Source: an uncultured Acidimicrobium sp.
GTDB taxonomy: Bacteria > Actinomycetota > Acidimicrobiia > Acidimicrobiales > Ilumatobacteraceae
DNA: 6,776 nt
NCBI GenBank assembly: GCA_903850275.1
Contig: CAINLH010000115.1
Coordinates: forward strand, 1 to 6,776
Direction: 5' to 3'
The position numbers and the translations under genes are program-made. Position 1 is the first letter of the stretch. Every line of letters starts with the position of its first letter. The notes under the pieces were generated by a model that saw only the letters and a program-made list of their open reading frames with translations, did not search any database and was not told the origin of the DNA. Shown piece after piece: positions 1 through 6,023 of this stretch.

Positions 1-1322
1 CCTTTCCAAACACCAACGCCGTACGCGCCGTCGTCTAACGCCCGAAGCGCGGTGTAACGGAGCGGGTCGATGCTTGGTCGATTTTTCCACCATTCGTACA
101 TCGAAGGAATAACCGCGGAAGCAAGAAGTACCACTCTTGCGCGTCGGGACACCAGCGCAAGCACGACGGCGAGCGGCCACCACACTCGTGTAATTGCCGA
201 AGCAATTGATCGTCCAGCATGCAAATTTCCCAATCCGGCAAGTCGAAGTGCTTCGCGCGGCGCGTCTGGTGTAGCGCGCAGTTTTCGCGCAAGAGCAACC
301 ACAGTTCCAAAACCAACAAGTGCACCTATGCCTGGGAAGCCGGCAACTATCAGCGCCCAAATAACCGCGCTAAATCCGCTCACACGCACGGGTGCCAACG
401 CGCCACGATGTTTTTTTGCGAGTGTGGCCGCAGACGTGCCGTAGGAGATGCGTTGACTGACGAGCTCTTTAACGGAATTGCGTGGCTCGTGTGTGCACGA
501 TGCATTCGGCTGATAGCGACATTGCCAGCCCGCTTTGTCGAGACGCCAAACCGCATCAACATCCTCACCAACATTGAGTGAAGTATCAAAACCATGAATT
601 TCACGAAGTGCAGATGTTCGGCAAAGCCACATTGCGCTTGGAACATAACTCACGCGAGTGCCCGAACGAACACGTGCCTCGACTGCGCCTAAGTCGAGCG
701 GAGAACGTGAGGTTTCGTACTGCGAGATGATGTCCGCACCGGGCTTGGAACACACGCGAGGCGCAACTAGGCCAACGCGTTGCACGTTGAAGTAGGCCAG
801 CATTTCATTGATGGTTTCTGGCGTAATCGATACATCAAGATCGATAAACGCAACCAGTGGTGTTGCCACCAAATGCAAGCCGATATTGCGCGCTGCGCCT
901 GGGCCGCCAGCCAAATCAGCGCGAACCACCTGAGCCGATGGAAGATGAGGTAGCAACACAGGGGAGCAGTCGTCGACCACAATGACTGCGGCCACGAATG
1001 AACACGATTCCACAAGGCGCTGTAGTAATCGACTGTCGTTTTCATTTCGAACCAATGCAGGAATGACAACGGTTACGTCGAGCGCATTGAAGGCGCATTC
1101 GTCACCAGGCATCACCAGAGGGTGAATTGCGCCAGCATCAAGCAAGCGAGAGGTAAGTGGTTCGTGCCCATCGGGAAGCAACTGCCCGTGCTCGATTGCT
1201 TCGACAATTGCTTTTCCTTCGGCACTTAGTGAGAACAACTTGATGGGGGACCCCGCAAAGACGGTCTTGCCTCTTGCAGGCCGTCTCCACGACGGATCAA
1301 CGATGAATCGGCTTGTGCTCAT
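1..1322 (-). CDS. mftF: Mycofactocin glycosyltransferase MftF (family 2), 3' end cut by window edge
   Basis: The open frame reads from an ATG at 1322 to the left edge without a stop, giving 440 residues; the family is usually about 470, so only a short C-terminal tail is missing. In this family the enzyme adds a beta-1,4-linked glucose chain to the mycofactocin core. Visible features are a short N-terminal domain (about 1-80), then a GT2 fold beginning VTVVIPA near 83, a nucleotide-sugar motif VVDDCS at 115-120, PGAARNIGL at 141-149, the metal-binding DLD of FIDLDV at 161-163, and GEDVD at 252-256 as the probable catalytic acid region. Hydrophobic stretches near 315-345 and 380-405 suggest membrane association. 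The tail, with DPLRYTALRALDDGAYGVGVWKG-like spacing at 419-441, resembles the MftF C-terminus. The start ATG overlaps the mftE stop in an ATGA arrangement (4 bp), so the two are probably translationally coupled. Identification is firm from the motifs and neighbours; sugar specificity is inferred from the family. Confidence 0.94.
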   Translation of the reverse strand, partial: MSTSRFIVDPSWRRPARGKTVFAGSPIKLFSLSAEGKAIVEAIEHGQLLPDGHEPLTSRLLDAGAIHPLVMPGDECAFNALDVTVVIPALVRNENDSRLLQRLVESCSFVAAVIVVDDCSPVLLPHLPSAQVVRADLAGGPGAARNIGLHLVATPLVAFIDLDVSITPETINEMLAYFNVQRVGLVAPRVCSKPGADIISQYETSRSPLDLGAVEARVRSGTRVSYVPSAMWLCRTSALREIHGFDTSLNVGEDVDAVWRLDKAGWQCRYQPNASCTHEPRNSVKELVSQRISYGTSAATLAKKHRGALAPVRVSGFSAVIWALIVAGFPGIGALVGFGTVVALARKLRATPDAPREALRLAGLGNLHAGRSIASAITRVWWPLAVVLALVSRRARVVLLASAVIPSMYEWWKNRPSIDPLRYTALRALDDGAYGVGVWK

Positions 1323-2017
1323 GGGTTAACCGCTATCAAGCAGTGCTCCAAAACAAATTCGGAGAGCGACTGTCGAAGTTGATTGAGATAATCAAAACCA
1401 TTTTGTGCATTTGCATCGCGCGGGTCGCCGAGGATGCCGTTGGCACTTACACCAAGTATTCCTTCCGCACGTAGAGCTGGTTCGAGTTCGGCAAGCGAAG
1501 CAGTATTTCCTTTTTGCGCACGCGACATGTCAACAAGTTGCGGCGCTATTGCCAGCATCATTGAAGTCTCTGCAAAGCCTGCGTGGGCGTCGGCATCTGG
1601 AAGGGAAGGCCACCAAGCAAAGGCTTTGCGACCTTCCAGTTTTGCTGTACGTAGCGCACGAGTAACAGCCTCTGCGTTTCCGCCGTGGCCATTGACAAAA
1701 ATCACGGCGTCCGCCCAGTCGGCCGAGCGCACAAGTTCGGTCAGCACCGTTGACAGTGCATCGGTGCCAATGGAAAGTGTTCCCGCAAAACCCGCATGTT
1801 CGCCGCTGGCAGAGATTGCGATGGTTGGCGCGACAACGATGGATGCAAGATGAGACGCCAGTTGTTGGCAGAGGTAATCAGCGATGATCGAGTCGGTTCC
1901 AAGCGGCAAGTGTGGGCCGTGTTGTTCGCACGACCCAAGAGGTACCGCAACAATGGTGAAATCGCGCGCAGTGATGTCCGTCGATGCAACTGATGCGAGC
2001 GCGTGTTTTTCGGCCAC
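1319..2017 (-). CDS. mftE: Mycofactocin system creatininase-family peptidase MftE
   Basis: This 232-residue protein belongs to the creatininase family. In mycofactocin biosynthesis MftE is the metal-dependent peptidase that releases the crosslinked Val-Tyr-derived product (AHDP) from the MftC-modified MftA peptide. The family signature GSCEQHGPHLPLGTD lies at 28-42 and supplies likely metal ligands E31, H33 and D42. It is followed by GEHAGFAGT at 72-80, NGHGGN at 110-115 (H111), and DAHAGFAETS around 143-152 with H145 and E150. The length is typical of the family. The start is a GTG at 2017, 9 nt after the dedA stop; no better in-frame ATG precedes the first motif and the distance to that motif is normal. 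The stop overlaps the ATG of mftF. The residues needed for catalysis all appear present, so I expect an active enzyme. The exact ligand assignment is by family analogy. Confidence 0.95.
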   Translation of the reverse strand: MAEKHALASVASTDITARDFTIVAVPLGSCEQHGPHLPLGTDSIIADYLCQQLASHLASIVVAPTIAISASGEHAGFAGTLSIGTDALSTVLTELVRSADWADAVIFVNGHGGNAEAVTRALRTAKLEGRKAFAWWPSLPDADAHAGFAETSMMLAIAPQLVDMSRAQKGNTASLAELEPALRAEGILGVSANGILGDPRDANAQNGFDYLNQLRQSLSEFVLEHCLIAVNP

Positions 2018-2026
2018 GCGATCAGG

Positions 2027-2647
2027 CTACGAGGCGCGTGACCGCAATTTCTTACGCGCCATGCGCACCAATTCGATAAGCACGGTTGCGGAAATGGCGG
2101 TGGTAAAGGCGACACCGAAAGCCAGTGTGTGGTTGTCTTCGAAGGTTTTGCCGCCAATGAAGCCAAGCAAGGATGCATATAAGGCCCAAATGGAGGCAGC
2201 AGCAGCCGCCCATTGCACAAACCATTTTCGATCTTGGCGCGTAATTCCGCAGGCAAGGGTGAGGATGGTGCGTCCACCTGGAATAAACCGCGCGGTGATG
2301 AGCAATAGCCCGCCACGCTCGTGAATTTGGTGAATGACTGTCTCCAGTCGATGTTTGCCCCGTTCGGTTTTGGTGTAGCGCCGGGTTATGGCGTCACTTG
2401 CTTCGCGCCCCAGCAAGTACGACATGTTGTCGCCGATAAATGCGCCGCTAGCAGCGCACAACACCACCAATGTGATTGACAATGACCCAGAACCTGCTGC
2501 AACTCCACCGATGATGACCAATGTTTCGCTTGGAACCACTGGTAGTACCGAGTCAAAAACCGCGATTACAAAAATAATTAAATAGAACCAGGGCGACGAG
2601 GAAAAATCCTTCAGCCAGTCGAAGAATTCGTTGATGTAGGGGGGCAT
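2027..2647 (-). CDS. DedA-family (SNARE-associated/VTT) membrane protein
   Basis: This 206-residue integral membrane protein has the DedA/VTT pattern. There is a hydrophobic segment at about 20-35 running into the re-entrant-type motif FDSVLPVVPSETLVIIGG (31-48), a small-residue-rich helix (55-80) ending GDNMSYLLGRE, the diagnostic RFIPGGRT at 120-127, and further hydrophobic helices at about 143-165 and 173-195 with a basic C-terminus. DedA proteins are inner-membrane proteins needed for envelope homeostasis. Some recycle undecaprenyl phosphate or flip phospholipids, but the substrate of this one cannot be told from sequence. It starts at an ATG 13 nt after the plsY stop and ends 9 nt before mftE, so it is embedded in the mycofactocin operon in the place normally held by mftD. 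Whether it serves the cofactor pathway or is a passenger is unknown. Confidence 0.92.
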   Translation of the reverse strand: MPPYINEFFDWLKDFSSSPWFYLIIFVIAVFDSVLPVVPSETLVIIGGVAAGSGSLSITLVVLCAASGAFIGDNMSYLLGREASDAITRRYTKTERGKHRLETVIHQIHERGGLLLITARFIPGGRTILTLACGITRQDRKWFVQWAAAAASIWALYASLLGFIGGKTFEDNHTLAFGVAFTTAISATVLIELVRMARKKLRSRAS

Positions 2648-2660
2648 GTGGATAGTTGCG

Positions 2661-3260
2661 CTATGCCGCGTTTTCTTCTTTATTACGAAGCCGCTTGATG
2701 TTAGGTATGTGGCGCAGAATGATTAATACGACAAGCCCAAGCGCAGCAAAGTCTTCCCACAGCACTTGGCGAATGAACACGACATATATAGGTACGGCAA
2801 TGGTGATGATCAACGAAGCCACAGCCGACTTGCCGGTGGCTTTACGAAGTACGAACCACGATGTGCACAGCACCAGGCTCATCCACGGATACAAGACATA
2901 CATTGCGCCGCCACCTGTGGCAACGCCTTTACCACCGTGAAATTTTCTTGTGACAGGGAATGTATGTCCAATTACGGCTGCATAACCGCAGGCATAAGCG
3001 AAAAATGAAACTCGTTCACCAGCGACCCATCCACCAATGCCAACTGCCAGTGAACCCTTCAGAACATCGGCGACAAACACCACGAGTCCGTACTTCCAAC
3101 CGAGAAGACGGACGACGTTGGATGTGCCGGGGTTGCCCGACCCTGCTGCCGTGACATCAATGCCGCCGCGCTTGGAAACAATAAGCGCGCTAGGAATTGT
3201 GCCGAGAAAATACGACACGATCAGGGCACTCACGATGAGTACTGGATTGACGTCAGACAT
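2661..3260 (-). CDS. plsY: PlsY-type acyl-phosphate:glycerol-3-phosphate acyltransferase
   Basis: This 199-residue multi-pass membrane protein is the usual length for PlsY. PlsY moves an acyl chain from acyl phosphate to glycerol-3-phosphate, making lysophosphatidic acid at the cytoplasmic face of the membrane. All three conserved cytoplasmic motifs are visible: the glycine-rich AAGSGNPGTSNVVRLLG at 38-54, GHTFPVTRKFHGGKGVATG at 98-116, and RHIPNIKRLRNKEE at 183-196. N-terminal helix 6-28 carries the family FLGTIPSALIVSK pattern, and further hydrophobic segments lie at about 58-80, 86-100, 120-138 and 146-165. The ATG lies inside the end of mftC (8-bp overlap), which indicates translational coupling to the radical SAM gene. 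In motif 1, Thr-Ser replaces the more usual Ala-Thr after NPG, a mild variation. PlsY is usually a housekeeping lipid enzyme, and its location inside a cofactor operon is unexpected. Confidence 0.93.
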   Translation of the reverse strand: MSDVNPVLIVSALIVSYFLGTIPSALIVSKRGGIDVTAAGSGNPGTSNVVRLLGWKYGLVVFVADVLKGSLAVGIGGWVAGERVSFFAYACGYAAVIGHTFPVTRKFHGGKGVATGGGAMYVLYPWMSLVLCTSWFVLRKATGKSAVASLIITIAVPIYVVFIRQVLWEDFAALGLVVLIILRHIPNIKRLRNKEENAA

Positions 3261-4368
3261 TGACCCTCACTTTGATTGACCGCGAATGATCCATTGACGG
3301 TTTAGGAATGATGTTGAGCTTTGCAACCTTTAATAATTCCTCGCCATGACCCTTCACGCATTCTGGGTCTGGCCCGTCGAGTGGGAGACCGGTAAAGAAT
3401 TTCGCTGCCATGCAACCACCCTGACATGGGTCGTAACTGTCGCACGATGCGCATGCACCGGCAGATTCTGGTTCGCGCAGCGACAGGAACAAGTCGCTCG
3501 ACTTCCACACTTTTGCAAATCCGCCTTCGGAAAGCACCGAGCCTGCTTTGAACTGTTCATGAATTACGAACGGGCAGGCGTAAACATCACCAATTGGGTC
3601 GATCAGACAAACCACTCGACCAGCACCGCACAAATTGAGGCCAGGAAGCGACTCGCCCAGTGCATTGAGATGGAAGAACGAATCTCCCGTTAGCACGTTG
3701 TCGCCGGCTTGCGATAGCCAAGAATAAATCTGTCGCTGTTGTGCTTGAGTGGTGTGCAGCTCGTCCCACGTGTCGGCGCCACGGCCCGATGGGCGTAAGC
3801 GCGTTATTCGTAATTGCGCACCGTATTCGTCGGCCAGCGCCTTGAATGCATCAAGTTGGTCGACGTTGTGTCGGGTCATCACTACAGAGATCTTGAATTG
3901 ACCAAAATTCGCATCGCGTAAAAAGTTCATTGCTGCAATGGATGCTGCGTACGAACCTTCGCCACGAACTGCGTCATTGGTCTTGGCGTCAACGCCATCG
4001 AGGCTTATTTGAATATCGAGATAGTTCATTGCCGCCATGCGCTTCGCATTTTCGGCGGTGATGTACGTTCCGTTCGTCGAAAACTTCACACCGATGCCAT
4101 TTGACTCTGCATGCTCGAGAATTTCGAAAAAGTCTTTGCGGATCATTGGCTCGCCGCCACCAATGTTGATGTAGAAAACCTGCAAGTCTCGAAGTTGATC
4201 GAGAACATCCTTAACTTGTGCAGTATCTAGTTCGCGTGGGTCGCGACGACCGCTACTTGATAAACAATGAACGCATTGCAAGTTGCACGCGTAAGTCAAT
4301 TCCCACGTCAAGCAAATTGGGGCATCAAGCCCACTCTTCAACTGCTCGGTGAGTGCTTTAGCGGACAC
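3253..4368 (-). CDS. mftC: Mycofactocin radical SAM maturase MftC
   Basis: This is the radical SAM/SPASM enzyme that oxidatively decarboxylates the C-terminal Tyr of MftA and then forms the carbon-carbon crosslink to the penultimate Val. With the GTG start at 4368 it is 371 residues. The segment LDAPICLTWELTYACN leads into the CX3CX2C cluster ligands C28, C32 and C35, followed by the SAM-contact motif GGGEP at 70-74, KFSTNG near 95-100 and QISLDG near 120-125. The C-terminal SPASM part has Cys at 247, 254, 265, 306, 309, 315, 319 and 337, enough for two auxiliary Fe-S clusters. The FFTGLPLDGPDPEC block is characteristic of MftC. An upstream in-frame TTG at 4389 would add 7 residues and enlarge the mftB overlap from 11 to 32 bp. 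I prefer GTG because family members begin close to the ALxEQ segment, but neither start has a clear ribosome site. The plsY ATG overlaps its end. Confidence 0.96.
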   Translation of the reverse strand: MSAKALTEQLKSGLDAPICLTWELTYACNLQCVHCLSSSGRRDPRELDTAQVKDVLDQLRDLQVFYINIGGGEPMIRKDFFEILEHAESNGIGVKFSTNGTYITAENAKRMAAMNYLDIQISLDGVDAKTNDAVRGEGSYAASIAAMNFLRDANFGQFKISVVMTRHNVDQLDAFKALADEYGAQLRITRLRPSGRGADTWDELHTTQAQQRQIYSWLSQAGDNVLTGDSFFHLNALGESLPGLNLCGAGRVVCLIDPIGDVYACPFVIHEQFKAGSVLSEGGFAKVWKSSDLFLSLREPESAGACASCDSYDPCQGGCMAAKFFTGLPLDGPDPECVKGHGEELLKVAKLNIIPKPSMDHSRSIKVRVNV

Positions 4369-4624
4369 GAATAATGTCCGATGCTGCAAGCGAGTCGAGT
4401 GCGCTTACAAAACTTGGCCAGCGCGATGGATCTACTTCGTTTGCTTGCAGTGCTCGCTCGAGTGTTTCGTGATCAGACATTGTCTTCACTACCGAAACCA
4501 CGTCGGGATGTTTCAGAAAAATGAGTTTGCGATTGCCGTAGTGATAGGCAAGTGCACCGAACGGCTCCGGGCGTAGGGCAACTTGGGGATGCAGTTCACA
4601 AGACGACTGCAGGGAAATAGTCAT
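4358..4624 (-). CDS. mftB: Mycofactocin peptide chaperone MftB (PqqD-like RRE protein)
   Basis: This 88-residue protein is of the PqqD-like RiPP recognition element type. MftB binds the MftA leader and delivers it to MftC. The recognisable core is LHPQVALRPEPFGALAYHYG at 11-30, followed by RKLIFLKHPDVVSVVKTM (32-49) and a helical tail ending ASDIIRVR; this matches the strand-strand-helix plan of PqqD domains. I start it at the ATG at 4624, 14 nt after the mftA stop. The same frame stays open upstream to about 4798, but that part overlaps mftA in another frame, reads as a Cys/Arg/His-rich translation unlike the family, and is not credible. The 3' end overlaps mftC by 11 bp. No strong Shine-Dalgarno sequence is visible, so translation may be coupled to mftA. 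Confidence 0.94.
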   Translation of the reverse strand: MTISLQSSCELHPQVALRPEPFGALAYHYGNRKLIFLKHPDVVSVVKTMSDHETLERALQANEVDPSRWPSFVSALDSLAASDIIRVR

Positions 4625-4638
4625 TGAGCAGCTACGGA

Positions 4639-4788
4639 TCAGTACACGCCGCACATGCCATCGATGGAGATCTCTTCGATCAACAGTTCGTCGGCAAGTG
4701 GGCGAAGGGTGGAAACAACGGCTGTGGCATTTTGGCCGGCTGCTGAAGTTTCGTGATTTTCGCTCGTAGTAGGCGCGTCTGGGTTCAT
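4639..4788 (-). CDS. mftA: Mycofactocin precursor peptide MftA
   Basis: This 49-residue peptide is the substrate from which mycofactocin is made. Its C-terminus is the hallmark of the family: DELLIEEISIDGMCGVY at 33-49, ending in the Val48-Tyr49 pair that MftC modifies and MftE releases. The acidic/hydrophobic ELLIEEIS segment is the likely contact for MftB. The first 30 residues are rich in Ala, Thr and Asn and look poorly ordered, unlike the Glu/Thr-rich leaders of some mycobacterial versions. The ATG at 4788 is the only plausible start: the next in-frame ATG is codon 45, inside the core. No Shine-Dalgarno is seen, but a TANNNT hexamer ends 8 nt upstream, which would fit a leaderless transcript. 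The gene is short and overlapped by open frames on both sides, so automatic callers could miss it. It lies directly upstream of mftB, as expected. Confidence 0.96.
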   Translation of the reverse strand: MNPDAPTTSENHETSAAGQNATAVVSTLRPLADELLIEEISIDGMCGVY

Positions 4789-4796
4789 GGATACAC

Positions 4797-4802
4797 ACAA
4801 TA
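4797..4802 (-). promoter_or_regulatory. Candidate -10 box for mftA (leaderless)
   Basis: On the minus strand the hexamer TATTGT fits the actinobacterial TANNNT -10 consensus. Only 8 nt separate it from the mftA ATG, so transcription would begin at or within about a base or two of the start codon, giving a leaderless mRNA. This agrees with the absence of a Shine-Dalgarno sequence. No convincing -35 element is seen at the usual distance. One short hexamer can occur by chance, so this is a moderate to weak call. Confidence 0.35.
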
Positions 4803-4826
4803 CTCAGGGTTCGGTGGTCTGGCTAG

Positions 4827-4839
4827 CGTCAGGGTGACG
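4827..4839. promoter_or_regulatory. Short inverted repeat in divergent mftA/adh promoter region
   Basis: The sequence CGTCA-GGG-TGACG is a perfect 5-bp inverted repeat around a 3-bp centre, placed between the divergent mftA and alcohol dehydrogenase starts (39 nt from the former, 71 nt from the latter). A direct copy of TCAGGGT also occurs at 4804-4810 and overlaps the repeat at 4829-4835, 25 bp apart. The position would suit an operator controlling both units, for example for a TetR-family MftR-like repressor, but the arms are short and no regulator gene is in the window. Binding is inference only. Confidence 0.3.
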
Positions 4840-4898
4840 TACTCGGCAACAATAAGAGCCGTGACTCCGAGGGCATCGTGCTTTCGGGGCAATCGAAC

Positions 4899-4905
4899 GA
4901 GGGGG
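4899..4905 (+). promoter_or_regulatory. Ribosome binding site of the alcohol dehydrogenase
   Basis: A purine-rich GAGGGGG-type stretch ends 5 nt before the ATG at 4911. It decides the start: the frame is open further upstream to a GTG at 4878, but that codon has no such site and the extra 11 residues do not resemble the family, whose members begin MKTKAAVLWE. Confidence 0.7.
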
Positions 4906-4910
4906 ACAAC

Positions 4911-6023
4911 ATGAAGACGAAGGCAGCGGTGTTGTGGGAATTGAATGCACCATGGTCGGTTGAGGAAATTGAACTTGATGCGCCGGGCCCGAACGAAGTG
5001 TTGGTCAAACTTGCCGCTTCCGGCATGTGCCACTCGGATGAGCACTTGGTGACGGGAGATTTGCCGTTTGAATTGCCGATCATTGGTGGCCACGAAGGCG
5101 CAGGAGTCGTGCAACAAGTTGGCTCAAACGTCAGCTGGTTGGCGCCAGGCGATCACGTGGTATTTGGTTTTATTCCTTCATGTGGACGTTGCGTAAGTTG
5201 TTCGACAGGACATCAGAACCTGTGCGACCTTGGTGCGTACATGGCGACAGGCAAACAAATTGGTGACCAGACTTCGCGTCACCATAAAGATGGCAAGGAT
5301 CTGGGCATTATGTGCTTGCTCGGCACCTTCGCCGAACACACGGTTGTGCACGAGGCGAGCTGCATCAAGATTGAAAAAGATGTTCCACTTGACCGCGCTT
5401 GCTTGCTCGGTTGCGGCGTTGTTACTGGCTGGGGCTCAAGTGTTTATGCAGCCGAGGTTGCACCAGGCGACACGGTTGTCGTAGTAGGTGTTGGCGGCAT
5501 CGGAGCAAACGCAATTCAAGGTGCCCGCATTGCTGGTGCAAAGCGAATTGTTGCAATTGACCCAATCGAGTTCAAGCGCGAAAAGGCAATGGAGTTTGGT
5601 GCAACACACACCGCCAACTCGATGGCCGAAGCTTTGCCACTACTTCAGGAAATCACTTGGGGCACCATGGCCAATAAAGTGATCATGACCATGGGTGTCG
5701 GCAACGGAGCATTGATCGGTGAGGCAATGGCGCTCACCGCAAAGCGTGGTCGCGTAGTAGTCACCAACATTCACCCCGCAATGGAGTACGGCGCATCAAT
5801 GAGCCTGCTCGATCTCACACTGATGGAAAAACAATTGGTTGGATCGTTGTTCGGTTCTGGTAACCCACGCTCGGACATTCCGAAGCTGCTCGGCTTGTAC
5901 CGCGAAGGCCAACTTGATTTGGACGGATTGGTAACGCAGGAGTATTCGTTGAATGACATCAACGAGGGATACCGCGCGATGCGCGACGGAGAAAATATCC
6001 GTGGCGTCATCAAATATGGCTGA
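4911..6023 (+). CDS. Zn-dependent alcohol dehydrogenase, mycofactocin-associated (NDMA-dependent type)
   Basis: This 370-residue medium-chain dehydrogenase is of the subgroup found with mycofactocin genes. These enzymes keep their NAD(H) bound and need mycofactocin (or the artificial acceptor NDMA) to reoxidise it. Visible features are catalytic zinc ligands C40 and H61 (in GGHEGAG, with E62) and C168 in LLGCGVVTGWG, structural zinc ligands C91, C94, C97 and C105, the Rossmann motif GVGGIG at 193-198, and D217 at the end of the next strand, which favours NAD over NADP. The N-terminus MKTKAAVLWELN and the insertion around 113-135 (GKQIGDQTSRHHKDGKDLG) are typical of this group. It is transcribed divergently from mftA, which supports a role as client enzyme. 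The alcohol oxidised cannot be told from sequence. Its stop overlaps the next gene by 8 bp. All catalytic residues are present. Confidence 0.95.
   Translation: MKTKAAVLWELNAPWSVEEIELDAPGPNEVLVKLAASGMCHSDEHLVTGDLPFELPIIGGHEGAGVVQQVGSNVSWLAPGDHVVFGFIPSCGRCVSCSTGHQNLCDLGAYMATGKQIGDQTSRHHKDGKDLGIMCLLGTFAEHTVVHEASCIKIEKDVPLDRACLLGCGVVTGWGSSVYAAEVAPGDTVVVVGVGGIGANAIQGARIAGAKRIVAIDPIEFKREKAMEFGATHTANSMAEALPLLQEITWGTMANKVIMTMGVGNGALIGEAMALTAKRGRVVVTNIHPAMEYGASMSLLDLTLMEKQLVGSLFGSGNPRSDIPKLLGLYREGQLDLDGLVTQEYSLNDINEGYRAMRDGENIRGVIKYG

Noticed and set aside
70..581. Overlapping plus-strand frames of about 120 residues opposite mftF
   Set aside because: The minus strand codes continuously for the MftF C-terminal half with family motifs; the plus-strand frames are Arg/Ala/Ser-rich shadows.
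1741..2316. 191-residue minus-strand frame across the dedA-mftE junction
   Set aside because: It overlaps two well-supported genes in another frame and its translation has no family features.
1884..2324. 146-residue plus-strand frame opposite mftE and dedA
   Set aside because: Antisense to conserved coding sequence, with low-complexity composition and no motif.
3253..4389. Possibility that the radical SAM gene belongs to a PQQ (PqqE) or other SPASM RiPP system
   Set aside because: The adjacent peptide ends in IDGMCGVY, and mftB, mftE and mftF are all present, which points specifically to mycofactocin. PQQ precursors have a Glu/Tyr core that is absent here.
4358..4798. A single 146-residue minus-strand frame covering both mftA and mftB
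   Set aside because: Only the last 88 residues match the PqqD-like MftB pattern. The upstream part is the out-of-frame reading of mftA and is rich in Cys, Arg and His, so mftB is taken from 4624.
4878..4910. N-terminal extension of the dehydrogenase from a GTG
   Set aside because: No ribosome site, unlike family N-termini, and a strong purine-rich site lies right before the ATG at 4911.
4785..5117. Minus-strand open frame running through the divergent promoter and antisense to the dehydrogenase
   Set aside because: It lies opposite strongly conserved dehydrogenase codons, including zinc-ligand motifs, shows no recognisable domain, and runs into the mftA start. It is a shadow frame.
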